The notes under the pieces are model-generated. The model ran no database searches, was not told the origin of the DNA, and worked only from the letters and a program-made list of their open reading frames with translations. DNA of 64,000 nucleotides from Trypanosoma brucei gambiense DAL972. Its lineage: Eukaryota; Euglenozoa; Kinetoplastea; Trypanosomatida; Trypanosomatidae. The position numbers and the translations under genes were made by a program. Shown one piece after another: positions 45,017 to 54,816 of the stretch; position 1 is the stretch's first letter; each line of letters starts with the position of its first letter. The stretch is from the NCBI RefSeq assembly GCF_000210295.1, contig NC_026743.1, forward strand, positions 1,178,001 through 1,242,000, in the 5' to 3' direction.

Positions 45017-48000
45017 ATGCCTACGGCCGATTCAACCTCTTCTGTTTTCCTGAAGACCCCAGCGGGAAGGAAATACATTCTTGAGCCGCCCATTACTATT
45101 GGACAGTTGCTTGACGTAGCGGCAAACCAGCTTCTTCTTGAAGTCAGCAATGCAAAATTCTTTTTAAATGGCTCTCTACTGTACGCTGCAGGAAAAGATG
45201 ATACGGGCGCAAATGCAAATGTACTTCAAGAGGAGATCATCATTCCTGGTGGGAGATCCATTATTGTTGTGGCAAAACCACTCCAATGTGTGGCAAAGTG
45301 GGCCGCTGCAGAGGCAATGCGTAAAAAGGTTGACATAAAAAGTAGCAGAGAACCACCTGACCAATCATCCCCGAAACGGTCGTGTGCTTCGCCCCTTTCA
45401 CCTTCTGAAAATGCTTCCCCACAAAGTGGCGGTGCAGACGAGCTCGCCAACGGTCCAAGTTTATATGAATTTATGAAGCAGTTTATATTTCTTCAGGGAC
45501 GCCGCGGGCTCCGACAAATGCTTTACATTGCCAGAAATCAGTACGGTGACTTCCCGCGAAGCCTCCAAGATCACCAAACTATGGTGTCGATTGTAGAATA
45601 TGTAGATCGAGATCCAACGCGACTGAGGGATGTTCTTCGTACCATCCTTGAGGAGGAGCCGGATCTTTTTAGGTGGATTGAGGCAAATTCTGAGGTGTTT
45701 CTCGCGATAATTAACGGCCATGTGCACCGACAGGAAGCGGCTTCTCCCGTATGGCTCATACGCAACATGACGGAGGCGTACCACAGACAAAATTCGAAGT
45801 GTGGTTTACCCCGTCGATTTGGCCAGCCAGAGAACCCCCAGCCGTTTCATGGCAGTGAGAGTCCTCAACAGAATGGTGAGGTCCCTGCATTGCGTTTGGT
45901 TGCTGCAACGCGGCCCCGCAACTTAGAGACGACCCACAACGCGGCAGCAAAATCGTCTTGCCAATCAGATATCCTCGTGGACGCTAAATATCGGAACGCT
46001 GCGGCGGAAAACACACTTGGTGCAGATGAGGAGGGTCGGCAACTCGTTGACGAAACCATTGAGGCGGTTCAAACAACTTGCAATGCCTGGGAAGTTGCAA
46101 AGGATCGCTGGATGGTACCTGCTGAAGGTAACACAAATGTACAAGTAGTAAACCACCTGATGTGCTCTCGTCTTCGAGAGGCACAGGAGTCTCTACTGCA
46201 GAGCATGGAAGGTTACATGGTGTCACAACCGCCGTTATCTATGCTACAGAAAGTCTGTGAGCTTGGACAACAGTTGTGGCAGGACGGTGAACAATGGCTC
46301 ATCAAACAAAACGATGTATTGGGTGCCTTTCAACACGCGTTGGCCTGTTTACTGTTTGAAACAGGGAGGGATTTGCTTACAGACTTTATTGACGCGAATA
46401 GCAAAAGTCCCCGTGGTTCACTGCGAAAGAAGATTCCAGCACGGGAAGGTGTTGAATACCACCCCTTGCTGGATCCGTCTGTTAGCTGGATCACACCCAA
46501 TGGACCGGAGTCTCTTGCCAACAAGTTACGGGACTATACTGTGCGTGAGGAGGTAACCGTTGTGGTTTACACTAAGCTGTCGCCGAACCATGCCAACGCC
46601 TACGTTATCCACACGGGGCGGGTTTATGTTGAACCGCTGATAGTCGACGATACGGCAAGGTACGAGCTGGAGGATTTGGAAGTGTTATATTCTCTCATCT
46701 CATCAAGGGAATTTTTATTGCAGGACCCAGGAATGCGGAAGGTAACAGAAAGCAACTGGAACGACCTTATGGTCAAGTTGTACAAAAGATTCATAAGCCC
46801 TATTGGGATGCTTCTTCCGCAACCTGCCCATGATGTTAGTTCTCCCTTGTGTGAGGTGAAGCAGGTTTGCTTTATTCACACGTGGTCCTCCAGGCACATT
46901 CCGATCCCATTTCACGCGTTACTCAACCCAGTGGACTCAAAACCATGTGTCTTACGGTGGGCACCATTCGTTGCAGAGCGGCCTTGGCACCTTTTGGTAA
47001 GCGAGGGGATACCATGGTCCACTCCAGTTCCGCAGTCTCCCGTGATAACACGGCTTACCGCCCCTATTGCCTTTAGGCGGGAACCTCGGGAACCGGACAG
47101 TTGCTTAGTTTCGAAGACAAATATGGTAACTTACGTGAATGTTAACGGTACGCATTGCTCATCATTTGGGGAAAAGGAGTTGAATCAACCCTTGGGGGTG
47201 CTAAACAATGGACCAGTAGCGGATGAAGGGGGCATGTGGCAGGATGTACCATGGAAAACGTGGCTGACTGACGCGTTAGGGGACGTTCGCGCCGGTATTC
47301 CGACTCATGCTTCTATGTTTGGCCGTGATGAGCGTCACTTTAAAAATACCGCACTTCTCATTCATGAGGTGACGCGCGGCTCCGGAGATGACGCCAATTG
47401 TGAAGCCAACGGAGCGGATGGATCGGCGGGGGTAATCCGCGCAAAAACTCACTCAGTGATGATGGACAGACGAGTGCCGTATAACCAGGGTTCTGATCTG
47501 TTTGTTTCTCACGTCTGTGGTCGTGAGAGTGGTGTGGGCATTCACCGCTGTGCGCTTTTGCCCGCCTTTAAAGTAAGTGAATATGAGCCGATAGAGGTGT
47601 ACAATGCATTCTTCAGGCTTCTTGTTGAGACCGAAAACGCAACCACTGCACAGGCATATCGCATGGCGTTGTTAGAATCATGGAGCTCTAATTTCAAGGA
47701 GGAGCCGTGGCGCTACACATCAGTAATGCTTTTTAACTACGGAGGTCCCATGAAAACGCTCGAGCACCTCTGTGGGGAGGGATCCGAGCCGCTCTCTGTA
47801 GTCAGTGAGGATACAATAATAAATAATGTATCGGAACAAGCTGAGGTGCCTAGAACTCATACAGTTGGGAAGAGAACGAAGCGACTTTCTGCTCACCGTG
47901 ACACAACGAATGGACGCTATGTGGAGGGCCGCGCCATCGACGTTATTTACGATGTCGTATTGCATGGCCTTTCCACCAGTCGTCCGGAGGGAATGGTTGC

Positions 48001-48298
48001 TATCCTAGATTGTATGATTGGTTGCATTGAGAAAAACCGTATAAGCCTCGAAAAATCTATAAAGAGACGACAGAAAAAACAGGACAAGGCATCGAAACAA
48101 CTCAGTCTCTATTTGTGCTCCCGTTCATCACCAACTGGGGGCCACTCCGCCCGTGGCTCGCCTGGAACTGCGTCCGCCAGAGGAAAGGCTCATGCATCAA
48201 GAGGGAATTGCAACAAAGCTAATGATGAGGTTCAAGAGGGAGTTATCTCACCACCTTCGGGACGAGGAGGGAAACGATCTCCATTCAAGCGGCGCTGA
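45017..48298 (+). CDS. Large multidomain protein: UBL, STI1/XPC-binding-like helices, CHAT (caspase-like) domain
   Basis: 1093 aa, not a named gene to me. Residues about 8-95 read as a ubiquitin-like beta-grasp (SVFLKTPAGRKYILEPPITI ... GRSIIVVAKPLQC). Residues about 147-232 resemble an XPC-binding/STI1 unit (LRDVLRTILEEEPDLFRWIE, then NSEVFLAIING). A helical region follows (about 340-460). Residues about 506-910 follow the order of CHAT domains: VTVVVYTKLSPNHANAYVIH; HIPIPFHALLNP (the phG..lPf.aL motif); ALLIHEVTRGSG (779-790) at the usual HxxxHG site, with Arg787 where the catalytic His is expected; DLFVSHVCGRESGVG (827-841) at the LSACETG site, keeping Cys834; and EPWRYTSVMLFNYGG (896-910) as in the closing HPYYWAAFVLIG. 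The C-terminus is basic and Ser-rich. Domain calls are by eye. The catalytic state is uncertain and it is possibly a pseudo-protease scaffold. Confidence 0.7.
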   Translation: MPTADSTSSVFLKTPAGRKYILEPPITIGQLLDVAANQLLLEVSNAKFFLNGSLLYAAGKDDTGANANVLQEEIIIPGGRSIIVVAKPLQCVAKWAAAEAMRKKVDIKSSREPPDQSSPKRSCASPLSPSENASPQSGGADELANGPSLYEFMKQFIFLQGRRGLRQMLYIARNQYGDFPRSLQDHQTMVSIVEYVDRDPTRLRDVLRTILEEEPDLFRWIEANSEVFLAIINGHVHRQEAASPVWLIRNMTEAYHRQNSKCGLPRRFGQPENPQPFHGSESPQQNGEVPALRLVAATRPRNLETTHNAAAKSSCQSDILVDAKYRNAAAENTLGADEEGRQLVDETIEAVQTTCNAWEVAKDRWMVPAEGNTNVQVVNHLMCSRLREAQESLLQSMEGYMVSQPPLSMLQKVCELGQQLWQDGEQWLIKQNDVLGAFQHALACLLFETGRDLLTDFIDANSKSPRGSLRKKIPAREGVEYHPLLDPSVSWITPNGPESLANKLRDYTVREEVTVVVYTKLSPNHANAYVIHTGRVYVEPLIVDDTARYELEDLEVLYSLISSREFLLQDPGMRKVTESNWNDLMVKLYKRFISPIGMLLPQPAHDVSSPLCEVKQVCFIHTWSSRHIPIPFHALLNPVDSKPCVLRWAPFVAERPWHLLVSEGIPWSTPVPQSPVITRLTAPIAFRREPREPDSCLVSKTNMVTYVNVNGTHCSSFGEKELNQPLGVLNNGPVADEGGMWQDVPWKTWLTDALGDVRAGIPTHASMFGRDERHFKNTALLIHEVTRGSGDDANCEANGADGSAGVIRAKTHSVMMDRRVPYNQGSDLFVSHVCGRESGVGIHRCALLPAFKVSEYEPIEVYNAFFRLLVETENATTAQAYRMALLESWSSNFKEEPWRYTSVMLFNYGGPMKTLEHLCGEGSEPLSVVSEDTIINNVSEQAEVPRTHTVGKRTKRLSAHRDTTNGRYVEGRAIDVIYDVVLHGLSTSRPEGMVAILDCMIGCIEKNRISLEKSIKRRQKKQDKASKQLSLYLCSRSSPTGGHSARGSPGTASARGKAHASRGNCNKANDEVQEGVISPPSGRGGKRSPFKRR

Positions 48299-49193
48299 AA
48301 ACAACAACAACAGCAACAGCAACAAATTTTCAATCGGTTTCTCTGTACGACGCAAAAGAAAACAAAAAAATATTCCAACGGATATACCGCGCACCCGCGC
48401 TTGAATGGGGAATATATTATTCACCTCTTCCGCCAAATTCACCCCCGTTTTGTATATGGTTGTGTTGTAACGTCGTTGCTTTGTTTTTTTCCTTTGTAGA
48501 TCCACTTAGCGGGTCTATCCGATACGCAGCACGTTTTTCGTTTTCCCTTCTTTTACTATTATATCACCGAGTTCATATATATATATATATATACATGTAT
48601 ATTCTTTTGTTTTCCGGGACCCCCTGTCATTAGGCCCATTCTGCCCTTGCATTTGTATTTTTCAAACCGTTCACTCTCATGTTCGGTGAGGGAATATTTC
48701 AATGGTGGGTACCGAAAGAGCCAAAAGAAAAAAAAAAGAGGAAGAGGGGGACGATCCTCCCCTTCCCTGCCGCAGGCGGGGTATTCTTCTCAATTGTGAT
48801 ATATCTTCATTTTTGCTCTTTGATCTGCCATTCTTTTGCGTGTACACATTTACGCGTCTCACTATCCCGTTGTACAGTTAAGCAAGCGGAAAGGGATAGT
48901 GAATTACGCAGGGGCTTTTGTGTTGTGTATTCTTTTCTTGACCCCTCCTCTTCCAGTAGTGAAGGTTTTTGTTTGTTTGTTTTTAATGTTCTCCACGGTA
49001 TGTGGATCCCCGTAGCGGATGTTGCGACTTGTTTTCCTTCTACTTCCTCCCTTATTCTTTCCCCCCCACGCCCCTGTGTTTCCTTATAAATATATGTGCA
49101 TTGTTCTCATAAAGTTATTTTTTGTTCTCTAAAATAAGGGTGTACTATTTTTAATTAGAACTGTTATCGAATTTGCCCCTCCCTTATTGAAGA
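48299..49193. other. Intergenic region, no gene seen
   Basis: CAA-repeat just after the stop (48300-48325), TA-run 48576-48592, and a pyrimidine-rich zone before the next gene (49171-49187). A frame at 48679-49089 starts at ATG and has 136 codons, but it is a low-complexity Ser/Leu/Phe string with an internal lysine run, and I do not accept it as coding. Confidence 0.5.
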
Positions 49194-52115
49194 ATGAGTG
49201 TAAGGCACCTGTTTGGAGCCTTGCAATGGGTTACGACAGGGTCAGTCGCTGGACGCCCTCGGGATATAGAGGAGCGCGTTGAGCTGAACGGCCTCTCAGT
49301 TGGACCAAAGGACTGTGGGCATGTTGTGGGTGTCGTCAATCCACATCAAATAACAGAGGAACCGTGCGATAGTTTAGAGGGTCGAAGTGAGGGCGAACAC
49401 GACCACCAAATATTGATGGACAGCACGCGTGAAAACTGCGTAAATGGGAATGATAACGTGCCGGTGCATTGTGGAGAGAAGCAATCAACGTATAAACGTG
49501 GTGGGGGTTTCAACAATGAACAAGTGTTGCTTCAGTGGAAGCTGCGCCAGTTCGATCAGCTGAGCGCTAAAATCGAGGCAAACATGGCCCGCTATCGTCA
49601 ATCAGGTGACCGACGGCGCTTGAACGAGATGGAAAAAGAACTCCAGGTTATACGAATTCTTAGGGGTAGTGCGGTGCGCTGCCTAAAAGATGTAGATAAT
49701 GCAAACAGCCAAACAAGCGAAAGTGGCGCGCAAAGTCCGGGAGGCGTGTCGCCGTCACCAGTGCTAAGTGCTAGTCCCTCCGAAAGTGCTTCCCATCCAG
49801 CTGATAGTGTCTCCGATAATTGTGTATTTGACACGCGTGCGCCAGTTGAGAATGGGCTATTCCAAACTCCCTTGGCGGCTCCGTCAGGCTTGCCAAGTGG
49901 CGCGACTGCCACGGACTCTGTTTTAAATGAGGCAACACCAGTTCCCTCAATGGGCGTTTCCGCTCCTCCAGTGCCCCTGGCGCCACAATCCCGAGAATCG
50001 TGTAAGGCCGACTCCGACGATGCCGTTCATGCACAAGATGCGCTGCAGCAACCAAAGTCGTATGATACCCGGTGCCCTCGTCGCCCCGAGCACCCGGCCG
50101 CAACCGCTGTGAATAATTCCATTAGGAAGCAAGGGATCCATCCCGCGGGGTCACATTCTGCAAGTCCTGTAAACCGTTTTAGCAGTGCAGGTGGTAATTC
50201 CGAGGGTCGCGGGCCCACAACGAGGGAGGGGTCACCAACAGTTCAGTCTTTGATGCATCCGCGCGGAAGTGTGGGTCAGACACCGACAGCAGCAGCAGTG
50301 CAAAATAAAAAGCCTAAAGAATGGCATGGGGATTATTTTGAGCCGTGTGACATAGGCGGGGGTGAGTCTACTTTACGCGATAAAGCGAGACGCGCTTCAG
50401 CAATAGCCACACCGACTAGTGAAGTTATTGATTCAGCAGCGTACCGCGGCTCCAGTGGAACGCAATCTTCAGCTTCAGCGGTTGTTCACGAAATGTTTAA
50501 TCGGTTAAAAAACCGTGGTTCACACTTACATGGGAAAGTTGCACCACCAGCAGCTCCTATAGTTCCTCGAAGCGAGGCAGCAGCAGAGGTGTCGGACGGC
50601 TTGTCCTCTGCAGCCCAAGCTGTATCGGTTCTTCGAAAACGTGGCAATGACCTTGTGAAGAAGGGACAATACAAGGAGGCCATACAAGTATACACAGACG
50701 CTATTAGATGCGACCCGGAAAACAACGTTCTCCTATGCAATCGAGCTGTTGCCTACTTGCTCAACAACCAGTACAGGCTCTCTCTGATGGATTGTGAGAA
50801 TGTGCTTTACAACTCACCAACTAATCTTAAGGCTCACTGGCGCGCTGCGAAAGCACTTCTGTATATGTATAGGACGAAAGAGGCACGGTATCACTACCGA
50901 AAGGCCAGTGAGCTTTCTACCAACGCGGCTGATGAGCGGCTAATAGCCGATGAACTGGAACTTCTTCATTCGGTGGAGATGTACCACAGCTGCAGTAGGG
51001 AAAAACACTGGTCAAAGTGTTTGTGGCACGCTAAACAACTTCTTCAAACTTTTAGCCACATCAGCCCAATAAATATTCCGTGGCATTGCCTGAAACTTGA
51101 GGCCCTTTTGCATTTAGACTGCTGGAAAGCATTGGAGGGTGTCAAGCAACTGAAGAAGAGCCATCCGACGTGCGCCGAGCTGTTCTTTCTCCATGCGAAG
51201 AGCCTGTTTTACTGCGCACACAATCAGCGCAGTGTGGCGGAGGCTCTAGAGCTGGTTCGGCACGCAGTTGAGCTGAAAAAGGCTGACGGAGAAGTAGAGG
51301 ATAGCCGTTATATCGCCTTAGAGCGCAACCTCACGTTATTTGAGAGATGTCGTGATCGCGGTAATGCGGCATATAAGAGCGGAAACTGGTCAGAAGCATA
51401 CGATGCGTATACTTCCTGCATTTCGATAGATCCACAGAATACTTCACTTGTTGCAATGGCATATTGCAACCGCGCAGCAACATGTATGCAGTGTGGCCGC
51501 TGGGCTGAGGCGCTGGAGGATGTCAATAACTCCATTGGCATCAACGGCACGGCACCTAAGGCATATACCCGGAGGGCTCACATAAACATCCATTTATTTA
51601 GCGAAAAAGGTGGAACAGATATACGCCTTCTTAAACAAGCTGTTAGCGACCTCCGCACGGTAGTAAAACTTGAGCCAAGCAAAGCAAACAAGCAGCATCT
51701 GGATGAGGTCGTTAGAATGACACAAGAAAAAGAAAAACAGATACAGCGGGCACACAATGATAATTGCAACCGCTATGGGTCTGGCAGCGAGCGCCATGAC
51801 TGGCGTGGTAAAGGACATCAAAAACATTCTAGCTCTCCTGGTGCCCAGCATAAAGCTGAGGGCCAAGACAATCGACGACCATCGGTTGCGACCGCATCAC
51901 ACTCTAGAGCTCAACTTGTGCGGTTGTTGGGGTTGGAGACCACCGCCAATTTGGATGAACAGGCACTTGTGAGGGCATATCACAAGGCTGCACTTCAGTG
52001 GCATCCTGACAGGTGGGTTGGCGCACCCAAACATGAACAACAGGTAGCGGAGCAAAAGTTTAAGGAAATCAATGTTGCGTATCAAGCGTTGAAGCAGGTG
52101 ATCGGCAATCGTTGA
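49194..52115 (+). CDS. TPR and J-domain co-chaperone (DNAJC7/TPR2-like), 973 aa
   Basis: ATG 49194 follows a T-rich tract. Residues 1-470 are mostly Ser/Pro/Gly-rich and disordered, with one coiled-coil stretch (about 100-150, RQFDQLSAKIEANMARYRQS). A first TPR block starts at about 479 (RKRGNDLVKKGQYKEAIQVY ... NRAVAYLLNNQYRLSLMDCE). A second starts at about 715 (RCRDRGNAAYKSGNWSEAYD ... NRAATCMQCGRWAEALEDVN). A C-terminal J domain is at about 904-968 (LVRLLGLETTANLDEQALVR) with intact HPD at 937-939. Two TPR blocks plus a C-terminal J domain is the DNAJC7/TPR2 plan, a co-chaperone that moves clients between Hsp90 and Hsp70; the long disordered N-terminal half is an addition. Localisation cannot be told from sequence. 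Confidence 0.9.
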   Translation: MSVRHLFGALQWVTTGSVAGRPRDIEERVELNGLSVGPKDCGHVVGVVNPHQITEEPCDSLEGRSEGEHDHQILMDSTRENCVNGNDNVPVHCGEKQSTYKRGGGFNNEQVLLQWKLRQFDQLSAKIEANMARYRQSGDRRRLNEMEKELQVIRILRGSAVRCLKDVDNANSQTSESGAQSPGGVSPSPVLSASPSESASHPADSVSDNCVFDTRAPVENGLFQTPLAAPSGLPSGATATDSVLNEATPVPSMGVSAPPVPLAPQSRESCKADSDDAVHAQDALQQPKSYDTRCPRRPEHPAATAVNNSIRKQGIHPAGSHSASPVNRFSSAGGNSEGRGPTTREGSPTVQSLMHPRGSVGQTPTAAAVQNKKPKEWHGDYFEPCDIGGGESTLRDKARRASAIATPTSEVIDSAAYRGSSGTQSSASAVVHEMFNRLKNRGSHLHGKVAPPAAPIVPRSEAAAEVSDGLSSAAQAVSVLRKRGNDLVKKGQYKEAIQVYTDAIRCDPENNVLLCNRAVAYLLNNQYRLSLMDCENVLYNSPTNLKAHWRAAKALLYMYRTKEARYHYRKASELSTNAADERLIADELELLHSVEMYHSCSREKHWSKCLWHAKQLLQTFSHISPINIPWHCLKLEALLHLDCWKALEGVKQLKKSHPTCAELFFLHAKSLFYCAHNQRSVAEALELVRHAVELKKADGEVEDSRYIALERNLTLFERCRDRGNAAYKSGNWSEAYDAYTSCISIDPQNTSLVAMAYCNRAATCMQCGRWAEALEDVNNSIGINGTAPKAYTRRAHINIHLFSEKGGTDIRLLKQAVSDLRTVVKLEPSKANKQHLDEVVRMTQEKEKQIQRAHNDNCNRYGSGSERHDWRGKGHQKHSSSPGAQHKAEGQDNRRPSVATASHSRAQLVRLLGLETTANLDEQALVRAYHKAALQWHPDRWVGAPKHEQQVAEQKFKEINVAYQALKQVIGNR

Positions 52116-52955
52116 CCATTAACAACAATATACATTATATATATATCTATATATACATATATGTGTGTTTTCTCTTCGCTCCCTCCCTCTTGCCACAGTT
52201 ACAATGTCTAGATCTACAAACTCATGGCGCATGAGTTTCTTTCTTTTTCGCAAGGCAATTAACATGTACAGGTGGTTTAGTGTTGCGTACACCTTGCCTT
52301 GACCCTTTTCTGTTCCTTGCCTTTTACCCACGTGTGAAAATCCCGGCTTCTCTGAGACCATACACTGTTTGATCTCACTTTTTTGTTTTGTTTAATTTTG
52401 TTGGCGTGCGTATATATGTAACGTGTGTGTGTGTGGTGATGTATTAATATATACCCTTGTGCATCTACTGATGTATTTGAGTAAAACGAATCCCTATAGA
52501 GCGTAATAAAGGAAAGGGGATGAGGAAAAAGAAGAGGGGAAGGAGGGGGAGGGGGAGGGGGAGGAATTTAGGGGAAGGTAGTTACGGACGTTATGAAGGC
52601 ACATCGGCCTTGTGTTAATAGAAGGACAGCGGTCATTCATTATTTGTGCACTATGGGACGTTAATGCACGGGCTAGCAACTCATTGCCCCTTGCGCCTTG
52701 TGTGCTCATGTTCGTTTCTTCTTTCCTTTTCCTTTTCCATTTTGTTTTGTTTTTGTTTTTAGTTCCGTACATATTCCTTTTTCTTTTTCTCCCGTGTTCA
52801 CGATACGACATCAATTGCGAGGTGGATGAGGAAAAGAAACACGTATTAGTAGAGCTTTAATCACAAGTGAAAGATGATAAACAAGAAGTGAGAGGAGGAA
52901 AAGGGGTAAACCCCCAAATTTACGTTAATATCTAAGTCATGTCTACGTTTAGCTG

Positions 52956-52994
<39 letters not shown>

Positions 52995-53868
52995 TTATGT
53001 GGTAGGGGCCCCGGGGATACGTGGGATCGTGATAGAGGTTCGAATGCTATTCGTGGAAAGACTTCTTTATTTTTCTTTTTTCCCCCTCCCTTTTACGTTC
53101 TCTTTGAATTGTTTTATTTTGTTGTGCGTTGCACCGGTTGCCGGCACATTATAATTATTACTTCTACCATTTTGCGTTGTAGAAATGTGGTCTCGGTTTA
53201 AAACGAACGAGCGAGAGGGTGATTTGATGCAATTTGCCCCCTTTTTTATTCCCTCATTTCTCTGCCGTTCAAGGTATTACCGTGTGAGGGTGGAGGGACA
53301 CATCCTTATTTTCTTTTGCGTTCTTCGCTTCCCATTTTCAGAGTGGCGATTTGACAGAATTATTATTGTTGTCATTGCGCTGTGCTTGGCACGGCTATAG
53401 CTACCGTCCCCGATGCTTTGTTGTGTTTACACGATATATGTTTTATCTCCTTTGTTATCTGTTTGTCGCCCAACATATATGCAAATAATTATATCTTTAT
53501 ATATCTGCATGCATTTCCCCCTTTTCTTATGCTGCTTCAAAGTGCGTGGTAGTCGTCGGTAAGTTGATAAGCGTATTTGGGGTTGCAAAGCGGCTAAAGG
53601 AAAAGCACCAAAGGTGGCGAAGTTTTGAGGAAAGGTAACTGAATTAGAGAAACTTGGAAAACATCTATAGGTGTGTAAAAATCCGAAAAAGAAATAGGTG
53701 AGGAAGGTTAAATCGAGGAAGCGGAAAGGAACGGGTGGTAGGATCATATACTGTGTGGAAAAAGCGGTTTGGTCGCGTTACAGTGTTAATCCATACGGTT
53801 CCTCGACAGCATTTTGCACTGCGCCTCCCACTTAATTTTCAAGGTGTCAGCCGTGTAAAGCTCGCAAC
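52116..53868. other. 1.75 kb intergenic region, no gene seen
   Basis: TA blocks at 52131-52160, a (TA)n(GT)n compound repeat at 52956-52994, purine-rich tract 52500-52560 and T-rich tracts. All frames are short. Ends in the 5' region of the next gene. Confidence 0.5.
52956..52994. repeat. Compound (TA)n(GT)n microsatellite
   Basis: About 25 bases of alternating TA directly followed by seven GT units. Confidence 0.9.
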
Positions 53869-54816
53869 ATGGGTTCAATGGTAATCGGAGGTGACCGCAA
53901 GTCAATCTCCTCGGTCGAACCCCTCACGGCCCTTCAATCGAGTAACGCAACACCCAACAAGGTCAATCAGAGGCCAACTCCCTCACAGAGGGAACAAAAG
54001 CAGGAGACGTCAAAGTCACCGCTTGTTATGCGGGCAAATGCAGCTGCTGATGTGCATCAGTGGCCAGATTTTTCGGGATTCCGTGAGAGGAACGACATCT
54101 TCAACACCAGTAGTTTACCGCGCTCCCCCAATCAGAAGCAAATGGACACTCGTGCAGAGAATAACAGTAAAGCAGAACTTACCTCACCGGCAAGTGAAGG
54201 TAGTGGACGTGTGATGGAACGAAGCATGACAGCGGCGGTATCCGCTCGAACATTTAGTGACGACAGAGTGTTAGATGATGAATCTGATATTGACATCGTC
54301 ATTCACATGCCAACACATTACCAGCCGGGACCACCGGCACAGATCCAGGAGAAGGAGGTCGTGTCATCATCATCCCCTAGTTGCAACACAGGTGTCGCAC
54401 TGTCCACCAACGAGGTGCCCTGTAGGGACATTATTAATTCAGCGGAAAACGAGAAAGTTTCCTTTACTGGGGAATGTCAGCAAAAAGAGATTACCCATCT
54501 AAACGAATTTGTTGCAGTGGTAAAGGAGGCTGTAGTGAAAGCTGTGGTTGAAATTCCCGCAGCGCCAAAGCCTCAACGTCGACCTCGGTTGACCCGGGCA
54601 CTTCTCAACAGGACCAGGGAAGTTACCTTTAAGCCGTACACCATCGAGGAGTGGCTGGGGGGCATACAACTACTTGGGGACCAACCGGCTGCGGTTAAAA
54701 TTTGTTCAGTGGAGAATGTTATACTCACGGCCACGATAGCGACAATGAAGGTGGAGGATCAGTTCACCGGAAGCAACGGATGCACCGATGCTCGATTGGA
54801 GGAGTCCACTAACTGA
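53869..54816 (+). CDS. Hypothetical protein with conserved-looking C-terminal block (315 aa)
   Basis: ATG 53869 (MGSMVIGGDRKSISSVEPLT). The first 200 residues are Ser/Thr/Gln/Asn-rich and probably disordered. The C-terminal part changes character: a Val/Ala-rich helix (NEFVAVVKEAVVKAVVEIP), a basic Pro-Arg segment (PKPQRRPRLTRALLNRTREV), then FKPYTIEEWLGGIQLLGD and a short beta-like stretch (VENVILTATIATMKVED). I do not recognise the family. The codon composition and length support a real gene. The near-identical dispersed repeat (54905-55251) begins 88 bases after its stop codon and so probably lies in its 3' UTR. Confidence 0.8.
   Translation: MGSMVIGGDRKSISSVEPLTALQSSNATPNKVNQRPTPSQREQKQETSKSPLVMRANAAADVHQWPDFSGFRERNDIFNTSSLPRSPNQKQMDTRAENNSKAELTSPASEGSGRVMERSMTAAVSARTFSDDRVLDDESDIDIVIHMPTHYQPGPPAQIQEKEVVSSSSPSCNTGVALSTNEVPCRDIINSAENEKVSFTGECQQKEITHLNEFVAVVKEAVVKAVVEIPAAPKPQRRPRLTRALLNRTREVTFKPYTIEEWLGGIQLLGDQPAAVKICSVENVILTATIATMKVEDQFTGSNGCTDARLEESTN

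Noticed and set aside
48679..49089. 136-codon ATG frame between the CHAT-like and TPR-J genes
   Set aside because: Low-complexity composition with an internal lysine run and Ser/Leu string, no acceptor directly upstream, and no domain.
53030..53060. GGTTCGAATGC, similar to a tRNA T loop
   Set aside because: No complementary T stem or cloverleaf can be drawn around it.
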